Program-made: the position numbers and the translations under genes
The notes under the pieces: generated by a model
What the model saw: only the letters and a program-made list of their open reading frames with translations
The model's database searches: none
Told to the model about the DNA's origin: nothing
Assembly (NCBI RefSeq): GCF_048128805.1
Contig: NC_136003.1
Span: 27,372,885 to 27,436,884 of the forward strand
Length of the DNA stretch: 64,000 bases
Direction: 5' to 3'
Source of the DNA: Centroberyx gerrardi
Taxonomy: Eukaryota; Chordata; Actinopteri; Beryciformes; Berycidae
Shown: positions 1 to 11,300 of the stretch, piece after piece
Layout of the letters: every line of letters begins with the position of its first letter
How positions within the stretch are numbered: position 1 is the first letter of the stretch

Positions 1-850
1 CATGCTAGCAGGCTAGCTAACGTTAGCAAGCTCATGTTATTTCTAGATATAGACGACGTGCACCTCAACGGCCAGATAGATAAACATTTTCCTTAAGTGT
101 AGCTAAGCAATTAGAGTCCATACTCTTGGTATTTTAAAGTTGTCATCATGGATACCCTCTTCCTAGTAGCGTCAAGCCAACCGGAGATAGCGACAATAAG
201 GCCGGAAGTACGCAATTTGCCTTCAATATAAAAGCTTCACGAGGCTTTACACTAATCTCCTAGCAACCCGTGGCTGGGCCATCGTAAAGGTCCAGTGGAG
301 AACTGGCTGTGGTCCATTCAGTAATGTTTCAAGTAGAAGTGAACGGTCTGATAATGTAGATTAATTTCCAAATGTAGAACACTGACACATTAAACTGTCT
401 TGTCTTTAGCCCCAGCCTCTACTCCAATAAGCACTACAAGTTGTAACGTTAGTTTGAGAAGTGAGCTTGCTTGACCTAAACAATCAGTTGGTCTTTTGTG
501 GCTTTGTTAACCAATCAGCAAGCTAATAAGCTAGTAGCAAGCCAACAAATCAAGTACTGTTAAATGTTAACATGCGACTACCTATTAATGTAACATTAGC
601 TATTGTGCAAATCAGATACTATAGTAACAAGACTACGTTACCTGACACCATGGTTAACTAGTGAATTAACAAGCTAACATTATGCTAACACAGATTTGAT
701 CAGGTGCATCAGTGACAAAAAAGTGTTCAGCCAAAGTAGCACAGAAGTTAACCGTTAACGTTACTTACTGTTGTTGAGGAAGCAGTTAGAAATGCAGTCA
801 GCTGAACTCAGCCGATATGACTGCCAGAGGACAGCCTTTTGTTATCTGAA
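1..850. other. Intergenic DNA, probable promoter side of an unseen left-hand gene
   Basis: No convincing exon is seen. The stretch is rich in GCTAGC/GTTAGC-like words (for example 1-35, 515-545, 650-690). An ETS-like CCGGAAGT at 202-209 followed by TTCAATATAAAA at 222-233 resembles the motif seen at the mprip and u2af2 starts, and a facing copy lies at 922-949. By analogy I infer the start of a minus-strand gene that runs out of the window to the left. A 29-codon plus-strand ORF near 149 is not convincing. Confidence 0.35.
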
Positions 851-2192
851 AAGCCTTTATTACCCTGTTTATTTTATATATAAAATAAAAAAAAACGTTA
901 CAAGCGTTCGTCAATTCGGGCTTTTATTTTGAACGGTGTGATCGGAAGTACTTATTATTCTGTGTAACTTGACACTGGTCTTCCTCCTCCAGAGGGTGGA
1001 GCACACTTCAGCCAGCTGAATACAAGGGTTTCTGGAATATTATCTCGCTGCCCACTAACAAGATATCAGATTAACTTGACTGTATGAACTGTACGCTAAT
1101 ATACCGACTGCTAACAGTGTCGATTCAGAATCTGCTTCCATTACGGTTCATTGACATGACCAACCATGCGACTGTCCAATGGTAGCTCAGAAACCTGTAG
1201 CCTACAGAGGACAATATAAAAGATAAGAACACAACAGTAATGTCCAAAAGTGCCATTTAATGAAAAAATCCATTTAGGAGAAAAGCACTGAATTGCACAA
1301 ATATAAATGACAGTTTGTGTATGACAGTGTCATCTGCCAGTTATAGACTACCAGAAAGGTTTAAAAAATGAGTTCAATTTAAAAAATGAAATTTATATAA
1401 AAGAACTGAACATGAACAGTATAACAACACATACAGCATGTATCACCTTTAGGGAAAATGATGAGGAAGGAAAACTAGATATGTGATGTATAAAAGACAT
1501 GTAATCTTGCTCCTGAATGACTCTAATTAAATATAATGTCATACTGTAAAGGTAAGACAAATAAAATAAAAGATAGATCTATTACAATGACAAAATAAGT
1601 GTGTCTTACACAGCTGTACAAACTGCATTTTATACAACATTGTGGGCTACAGTTTTGCAGTTTGGATTTCCTAGGCAAAGAATGCTTCTGTGGCAAAAAA
1701 TGTCTTTTTTTTAAATCTATTCTGATTATTTATGAAGTATTTTCTTTAACGATGATGTTTGATTGTTGCATTCAGCAGACACACAAAAGAAAAATAATCT
1801 AACTGTCAGTTACTAATACCAGAATTTGTGCAGTTTTTTCCATCAAATAAACAGTAACCAAAGCAATGAATTTAAATCACAAACACCATTTATCAGTTAG
1901 GTAAAGGCTAATATTTGGTATGGTAGACATGACAGATAACAGGTAAAACAGCACTGAGAGGCCAAAACCTTGAACAGGAGTGTGGGATGGGATCGCAGAT
2001 AAAAAAAAAAAAAAAAAAGCTCTTGCACGTATTAAATAGGTCAATGACAGGTTACGGAAGGTTTATATAAGATCTCACCTTTCAAATAAATCCCTTGTGG
2101 GCAAAGCTACAGGGAATACACTATGTGACAGGTGTGATCGTGTGATGTAGGTATCTTCAGAGCTGGAAAGATGAGGGGAAAGGAGATGTGTT
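850..2192 (-). other. mprip: Probable mprip 3' untranslated region
   Basis: The DNA after the mprip stop (TGA at 2193-2195) has no further exon that I recognise. Minus-strand AATAAA signals lie at 856-861 and 868-873 and an ATTAAA near 1256, so the transcript may end in 850-1250. An 18-base A run lies at about 2001-2018. The exact end cannot be read from sequence alone. Confidence 0.4.
922..949 (+). promoter_or_regulatory. TTTTATTTTGAA / CGGAAGT promoter-type motif
   Basis: TTTTATTTTGAA at 922-933 is followed 8-9 bases later by TCGGAAGT, an ETS-family-like core. It has the same layout as the copies at 23244-23271 and 35307-35332 beside the mprip and u2af2 start codons, and it faces the variant copy at 202-233. 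Function is inferred from position only. Confidence 0.4.
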
Positions 2193-5100
2193 TCAGGGTG
2201 TGTGTTGTTCCCCCAGAGCCTGGTGGGCCAGCCTCAGGTTCTCCCTCAGCTGATCCAGGTCCCGCTCTGCCTTGGCCCTCGCCGCGCTCAGCTCGGTGCA
2301 CGCGTCCTTGTACGTCTTTGTGGCGCTCCTCTTGTCCTATAAGGTTACAGAGATTTGTGTTTGTTTATTCCGCTTCCTCTAGTCTGACAGGCGCGTCTGC
2401 TTCCCCCCCAGACTGTTATCGTTATTGTTGTTATTATTATTATTATTCCGGCGGTGTGACGGTCTCACCCTTTGTGCCGACTGGAGCTCGTCCTTGAGAG
2501 ACGTGATCTCCTGCTTCAGACGCTGAACCTCCGACTCTTTCACTCGCAGGGTGATCTGAGAAATAAACGTATTTCTTCAATGACGCTTGTAGAATATAGA
2601 TATAGAGTTAGTTATAGTTATAGAGGGATAGAAATCAAACAACTTCTTCACATTGATTGATTGAGAACACATGAGGAGCGTTAGGACAAGGTTGATATTG
2701 CGCAGTATATTTGCCTTGGGGGACATCTAGTGGTCGAAACGATAGAGACATTTGACAAAACGTATTTAAAGCTGCACTAGGCAGACAAGACTCACCTCCA
2801 TTTGGTAGACGTCCGTCCCCTGGCAGAGCGGGGGGGCGTCCTGCTTGGCCCGGGAGCACAGTCTGGTGATCTCTGCAGCCAGGTGAGCGCTCAGCTCCTG
2901 GACAGGTCAGCAACAACACTTAGGATTCTCACTTACTGCACAAGCACTCAGTCAATTTGCAAACATAAATCAGGGCATCTGCAAGCTTCAGAAAGCCAAA
3001 TTTAAGAGATTTTTAAGACCTTGTTAATGCTACCTGGAGCTGGAGACCAATTTAACAGCCAAAATAAAGAAGCAAAAACAGATTTACTTCCAATTGCACA
3101 TAGCTAATGAAACTATAAATCAGCAGTATAAGAAAAATGGCACCAGGAATTTAAATGTATAGGGACAAGATGCTCAACTGTGTTTATTAAAGCATATGGG
3201 ATGAAAGCAAAACATGTTTGGCATATTGTATTAACTCTGTCCTGTATTAATCTAAGAGTGGAAATGCATAATGTGACCGACTGGAAGTCAGGTAATACAA
3301 CATGAGAAGATAAATCTGACACTGCTGCTGGTCCCATTCAGCTCTTTTGGTGAATCAGCACAATTTATGCCATTTGCCTTATTTTGTTTGCCTTACTTTC
3401 CAACTCTGCCTCAACTAGATATAACAAATGTAAACAATCTGTCTATATCACTATTTAATTTTGCAGCTGCATAAAAATCATACACGTAATTAAAAATCGA
3501 TAGTGCTGAAACGATTAGTTGATTAAACGATTAGTTGAAAATGTATCAATTATAATTTTGATAATCGATTAATCGTTTAGTAATTTATCAAGTAAAAATG
3601 TCAAACATTTGCTGGTTACAGCTTCATAAATGCTAAGATTTGCTGCTTTTCTCCTTTTCATATGATTATAAAATGAATACATTGGGGTTTTTTGACTGCT
3701 GGTCAGACTGAGTAAGCAACTTTAAGATCCTGTTGGGCTCTGATAACTGGGCATTTGTCATTATTTTGACATGTTATAGACTAAATGATTAATCTGAAAA
3801 ATAATTGATATATTTGTTGATAATGGAGCCCTAAAAACAACCTGCATTACACTTTTACAGCACTCCTTTTACAGCATTTAAGACATTTTAATACTTTTAA
3901 GGCCTTATATTTGGACAATTTAAGACTTTTACAGACTTTTTCAGGACCAGCAGGATACCCTGGTAGATGGACCAGAATATGGGCGGTAATTAAAACCATG
4001 AGAAAAATCCAGAATAGACCAATTAGCATTTCTGTGTTCATACCCTATGTTTGTGCAGATATAAATTATGTACACAATAATATAAGAACACACACACTGG
4101 GCGGATGAGAGAGTGTGTGTCCGGACTCTCACCTGGTTTCTGGTCCTCAGGTCTTGGTTCTCCTGCTGGCACTGACACAAGGCCTTCCTCTCTGCGTCCA
4201 GCGCCTGGGCCAGATGTCCGCTCTCCAGACACTTCAGAGAGAACTGCTGCGACAAGACCTCCAGCTCCCGCTCGCAGGAGGCCAGCTCCTCACTTTACAC
4301 ACACACACACACACACACTTTTTGAGACTCAGAAAACTGAAACAGAAAACAGTATATTTGGACTGTTTTGTCTGCCGGTGGTAATTCAAACATCAGTTAC
4401 AAACTACAACATAAGACGCTAAATGCCAAATTCTGTCTAAATTAACTGAAACCAAAACAGCAAGTGGCGTAAAAGCATGTTTGGCCGCACACACTGTCCA
4501 GGACGATGGAAGCCAGGAGCGTGAAAAAATCAAAAAGCTGGGAAATCATTTTCAAATAATTTCATCAGCAGTTGTACCCGTGTTGCCGCCGTATCTCTTC
4601 AAGCTCTGTGTTTCCTGCGCTGTTCTCTGATCTGCGTCTCCTCTGCACTTCCCTCTCCAGCTCCAGGCGATGCGCATTCTTGATGGCTTCAATCGCTGAG
4701 ACAAGAGGAGTTGACACAATGTGAGATACTTCATATTCTCCGGCAGCTTGTGCCTTCGCCTGATGTATATACTGTGAAGCAGGGTTTGAAGCTGCCGAAT
4801 GCTTCATATTTTATGTATAATATTTTGTGTTGATATTATCAATATCTGTATGTCTGTATGTTTTATGCCATAAAAATCCATGACAAGGATTTTGTGTTTC
4901 CCCTAGACTCCCCTAGAGATTGAATGTCTGGCTGATATTTGACAATTTTCATGCCAAAAAATTACAAGTATTCAGTGTTTCCCCCCCAAATTTTATTCTT
5001 GTCAGGGTGGAAAAGCCTGAAACAGCATTTAGAACATGTGACACAAAAACTCTCCACTGAAAACCATAATAATAATAATAATATATATCTTAATACAACA

Positions 5101-5349
5101 TAATACAACACATTAATGCATTCTTGTGTGGAATGTGATCAAATATCACATTAGAATCAATTCAGGTTCAAGAGCTTCCCACTGACAACCAGTGTAATAT
5201 TGATCAATTCTACGATAAATACCATGGCACATCTGATTTTTAATAAAAAGCCAATATCAGCAAACGACATAGTGTACAGACATTAAACTAATTTCATCTG
5301 CATCTCCTTCCCTCTCTGTATTTCTTTTTCTTTTCTCTCTCTGCTCAAA

Positions 5350-5389
<40 letters not shown>

Positions 5390-8300
5390 CCTCCCTCACC
5401 GGTGACAGTAGCGGCGGTCTCCTCCTCCAGCAGTCTGTCCCGGTCCAGCAGGAGGCGCTCCACTTGCTGCTGCTGTCGGCGCTGCAGCTCCTCCAGCGCC
5501 TTCTGATGAGAATCCTCCATGGTGGCGAACCCACGCTCACATGTGACCTGGAGGCACACGGGACGTTCACATGGATCACACGCTTAGAACCTTCAGTATA
5601 TTACAGTATGGACTACTGTTATATACATCTATCTCTATCATCTAAGGGCTGTTTTGAGAAGATTTGTGGTTATTTACATTTGATGTCATTGGTCAAAATG
5701 TTCAATCTAAATCGGGTGCTACCTAGGGTTAGACTGATGTATAGACAGATATCAGCCAATCAGTGTTGTCCACCTCTATTCTGATGGATATGATGCAGTT
5801 TGTTTGATATTTATTGTAGAATTGATCAATACTACACTGGTTGTCTATGGGAAGACCTTAACCAGAATTGATTCTAATGTGACATTTTGATCAGAGTTCA
5901 CACAAGTATGCATGAATATGTTATTATTATTGTGATTATTATTATCATCTTGGGTTTCAGTGGAGATTTTTAGTGACTCTGACAAGAATAAAGTTCTGAG
6001 GGAAACACTGAATACTTTAAATTTTAAAGAAATGTTTAAATAAACGTCAGCTATCGGCAGCTTCAACCCAAAAATATCAGTATTGGCCTTCAAAACCCCA
6101 TATCAGTCAAACCCCAGTACTACTTACCTTAAGCTTTTCCATCTCCTTCTCATGCTGCAGCTGAACACAACTCATCTCCCCATCGAGTTCTGCTTTCATC
6201 TGCTCCGCTAAGACAAATAGCTGTTCCTCCAGCTCCTTCACTCTCCTCCTCAACAACACGACTTCCTCCGGCTCAAGGCTCGGACCGGCTTCCTCAGTTG
6301 TCTCTGTGTTTTCATCTGAGATCTCCGCCTGGATCCTCCTCTGACCCTCGGCGCTTGAAACGGGGATTTCCACGGCGCTGCTGAGCGAGGATTCTCCTTC
6401 GACCATCTCGAATTCCTGCGCTTTCTCTTCAGCAGCCGTCTCCTGTTTTGTGTTCTCTTCCTCCATTTCCTCTGCAATACTTACATCTGTGCTGTCCGCT
6501 ACCTGTAGCTCATTATCTATGTCCTGCAGGTAATTGTGCTCCGTCTGGCTAAGTGTGGGCATCTCAGCGTCCAATGAAGGAATCCGTTGTTGTTCTAGGT
6601 TTGACAATCTCGCCCTTAACTCCTCGTTTTCACTCATCAGCCCAGCACAGTTGCTGCAGATGAGAGAGGAGGTGAGTAATAATCTCCGTTTGGTTTCTTC
6701 AAGCTCCCTCTGGTACGCTGAATGAAGCCTGCTTATGTGACAGCAGTGCAATGCTTCAGCTGCTGCGGAGTGAATCAAATCTGACCAGCGATGCTCCGAA
6801 ATGTGAAAGTCACAAAGCTTGTGAGCCATGAACTGGAGTTTGTCACTGGCAGAGTCGCCGACAGAGGCGGCGATGTGGTTTAGCAAAGAAATCTTCGTCT
6901 GTGTGATCTCTGTAAAATGTCTCTTGATGCTTCTGTCACCATGCTGGCTACTCAAATCAAATATCCCGCTATTATCATCCTTCCCTTCGTTTTCCGATAC
7001 TGTTACACTTGCGATATTCCCAATGATATCCAGGTCTTTCAAAGGCTCGCTCTCACATGTCCCCTCCAAACCTTCCCTCCCATCCTCTGCGCATGAATCT
7101 GTCTCAGAGAGTAGATCGTGGGCTAAGAGCAGCATTTGCTTCTCCACTACCAAATGTTCTGTCACCTCGCTGAGAAGTACATCCACGTGCTTCTCCTCGC
7201 TCAGCTGCGAAGAGCTGACTTTCAGTTCGTTCAGCAGCGCGCCCCAAAACTCTTCCTCCCACTTAAGCTGGCTGACCACCGCCGGCTTCTCTTCCCCCTG
7301 CTCACTTTCCTCTGATCTCTTCATCACTCCCAAATCCAACCTGTCAATCACCTCCAGTAATTTCCCTAAGGCTTTCAACCTCATTACCATCCCCTCTACC
7401 ACTTGCTGGATCCTGTCCTCGCCTGAAACTGACACGTTTCTACCTGGCAACTTCTCTCCCTCTTTCAACCTTTCGTTCTCCAACTCTTGATTCAGCCTCC
7501 GGATGTCAGCCTCTGCTTCTGTCGCTCTCTGGCTGTAAAGTCTCTCAGCCTCGCTCAGCTCCGCGTTGCGGGCCTGGAGCTCCCTGCAGGTCACTTCTGA
7601 TTGGCAGAGCTGCCTCTCCAGCTCTGTCAGCTTGGCTTCGGTGGCCTCAAAACACCGGAGAAAGTATCCCTCTGCTTTCTTATCGTAGTGCAGAGCGTCG
7701 GTTTTCTCCTCTCCTGCCTCCTCTGTTTCTGCTGCTGACCCCAGGTCGGGCAGAGCGGCCTCTCTCAGCTGTAGCTGCATCTCCGACTCGCCCAGACGTT
7801 CCTCCAGGGAGGCGATCAGCGATTGGGCCTCCAGGAGCTGCTGGTTCCTCACGCTCAGCTCCTTCTCCAGATCTTCTGCCCTCGTCTGGCTCAGCTGCTC
7901 CACCTCGGGCAGGTGATGGGGTTCGGTGTACCTGCCGCTTAGCTCTGCTTTCAGCCTTTCGATCTCCCGGTCTGCCTCTGTCAGCTGGTTCAGCATCTCC
8001 TGGTTGCGCTGGTTGAGGGCCTCGTTCTGGCTGGTGAGCAGCTCCACTTCTTGGGAAAGCCCCCTCATCATTGCCTGGTCTGGAACCATATGCTGCTCCA
8101 CGCAGTTTAGGGAGTCACAGTAGTTCAGAGAGTCGTCGTCTCCCTCCTTGGTTTTCTCCTTGATCGGCAAACTTTGATCTGCACTCCATTCGCTGCTATT
8201 TATTTGTGTTTCTGAGCTGAGAACCTGCTGATGGATTTCTCTATCCAGCTGATTCTGGTGGCCAGTTGTTTTACTGTCCATGTTTGGCCCTCTGGTTTCT

Positions 8301-11300
8301 CCTTCCTGGAGCAATAAGCATTGGCTGTCTAAAGCAGGCGACAGTGAAGGTGTGGTTATTGTCACAGGACAGTCAGGAAGCAAATCCACCAGTTCTCGCA
8401 GATTGCCCTCAGTATCATGCAGCCAAATGCTGGGTGTCTGACATTCAGTTGGGTGCTGAGGTGCTGATGAAGACAACACATGGCCAAGCTGTTCTTGCAT
8501 GCTCTGTCTTATCATGTTCTGCTGCTGCAGGAGCTCTCGGGTATCTCTGTACATGTCTCTCAGGCTCTGTGTGTGACTGTTCAATGGCTTTTCATTTGTC
8601 CCCAACGGGCCGAAATCCGCTTCAGAACTTAGCGGGGGGTCAAGCTTAGGAAAGGGAACAGAGAAAAGGGAAATGGGAGGATTAGCTACCATATGTTAAG
8701 GCACTGAGAGTGATCAAAATCTATCACAGCACGATAGTTCCATAACAAAACCCAAACATCAAAAACAAATGAACAAACAAAAAACAAGTAGATGAAGCCA
8801 AACAGTCTGTTTTGCTTTACCAATGGGCAGACGTGCTGTTGATGATAACCTGCTGTACTCAGCTCAGCTTCCAGCTCTAGTCTGCGATGGTCCGACTCTG
8901 CCAGCTGGGCTTTCAGATCCTCAACCTTCAACAACACAAATCCAACTAGTTACTTTGAAGGCCTCTCACATCCTAAGCTTGTAGCTACAATAATGATTTT
9001 GATAGGAACTTAGAAAGACATCCAGGTCTGTGTAACCATGCTTTCCTGTCCAGGAGGCAATTATGGTCATCAACCTGCCTGACACTACAGAGACAGAAGA
9101 TGTTATCCCATAGGATATAAGGTCTCAAGGTACAGTAGGGATAGGCCGATACTGGCCTTTTATTAAACACAGGATATTGGCCAGTCATGTCATCCACCTC
9201 CTATATGATGGAGTTTCCTCCTTGACCAGAGCTACATAAAAACAGCCCAACAGTATCCAAGAGTTTCCCCTACTATTGAACAGGAGCTTCCAACCCACCT
9301 AAAAGAATTTCATTATCCTGGGTTTTGAGAGTTTTAGTGTCCCATGATGGTCTAAATGCTGTTTCAGAGGCTTTTCCACCCTGACAACAATACAATTCTG
9401 GGGGAAACAATGAATACTTGTATTTTTGGGGGCATAAAAATGGTCAAATATAAAGAACAAAATATCGTCTATCTAAATATTGTCTTCAAATATTTGTCTT
9501 CAAAATCCCATATCAGTCCATAGTTAACAGTCCTCTCACCCCCTTCCTGTAGCTGTCCAGCAGCCTCTCCATCTCCGTGGTGTCCTTGGCCTCAGTATGA
9601 TGGAGCGGCACCGTCTTCTCCAGCCTGAAGACAGTCCTCTCCACCTGCTGCCAGCACTGCTCGATCTCCTCCTCCACCTTCTGCTGTGAGCGGGGACTCG
9701 ACGCTCTGCCGCCGCCGCCCGCTCCGTTGCGATCTCCCATCACCTCCCAGGCCAGAGGGAAGCCTAGCATGCTCTCATACCTCTTCCTCCTCTCTTCCCG
9801 CCTCTTCTTCCTCTCCGGGTCGCCCACCTCAAATGAGCACGGACCCTTAGGCCTCTGAGCGTCCGGCTCCAGCGCGGGCTTGGTCAGCGGCCTGAACTCG
9901 GCCCAGTCAAAGGTCTTGTAGCGCCCTTCCCGCCGTCTTTCCATCACGCTCCTGTGTTTGGGGTGCTGGTCTGCCTCTGCGGGGACTTCGGCGGAGGAGG
10001 AGGAGTCCTGAGTCACATCTGGCTTGGGGAGGGCTTCAGGCGGGCCGCAGGGAACATGGTGTCCTGGCAAACTGTATCGCAACACAACAGCATGGCGAGA
10101 AGAATGAGAATGGGAGAATATTATAATGCAGAGGCGTCATTTCACTAAACCCTAAGCTACGGCAAAGTCCCCGCTTTTCTTCGTTTTTGTTTTGCTTTGT
10201 TTTTAACTCTGTAGCACTTTGAGATTCACTGTGAATGAAATGTGCAGTATAAATAAAATGCATTATTATTATTATTAATATAATTTGCCACCCAAAGTTC
10301 GAAAGCCAGTTATATCACATTTCTGGGTATAAGTGGAGCAATGACTGACTCAAGATATTATTATTAGTATTTGGTCAATGTGATAAATTATGAGATGTAG
10401 ATCACCAAACTATCAGCTTAGAGGGAACATTGGTCTTTAATGTTCCCCTGGTGTAATTTTCTTTACATGTGGCTTCCAAATAGATTCCTGACAATTTTTA
10501 CTTGATCTTTGCTCTCCTTTTTGCTCTCCTTTTATAATAATAAGATCAAATTTGGACTCACTTAGGCTAAGATCTGGCAATACCCAATTGGCACCCATGT
10601 TATAATAGTGCAAAACAATATTGCCATTTTATTAAGACACTGTCCTACAGGAATATATCAAAAGTGTAATCTGAATTTACCTGGCTACATCCGGAGCGTT
10701 AGATGGATGTACATTTTTCATCAGGGCCTGGATCCAGTTCCTGCGTATCCCTGCCGTCATGGCCGACAATGTGAAGACACCCTTCTGGGTCTATGAGACG
10801 AGAACATTTAACTTCACTTCTTATAAATGTAGGGAATAGAAAGTAGACCATAGAATGAACCAAGGCTGTGTATGAGCTGTTTATTTAACTCTCACATGGA
10901 TCTGAAAGCCGTAGTTCCTCTGCACCTGGTACTCAGAGACACTGTAACACTTCGCCAGGTCGATTTCCCCTTCGAGGTCTGAAGCCTGGGAGGAGAAAGC
11001 AGAAGACAGAAGACAGCCATTTGAAAGTCTTGAATGAAGCACAAATAAACATGCTCTGTTAAAAACAAATGAGTGCATGCACAGTAGCACTGAAATACCT
11101 CCTCGGCTATAGAGTCCTTGTAGTATCTCAGACTATCAGTCGACAGCACAAACCAATATTTCTTCCACTAGAGGGAAGCAAAAGACATGTGGAAGGTATT
11201 CAAGAACAATTTATCTCAATCATTTAAATGGCCAACATCACTCCAATCTTCATCAATATCCAGTTAGGATTGTAAAGATTGTTTACCTGATCCTCCTCGT

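Noticed and set aside
6828-7490. 220-codon plus-strand ORF
   Set aside because: Antisense shadow of the giant mprip exon; Ser/Phe-rich translation as expected from the complement of Glu/Leu-rich coiled-coil codons.
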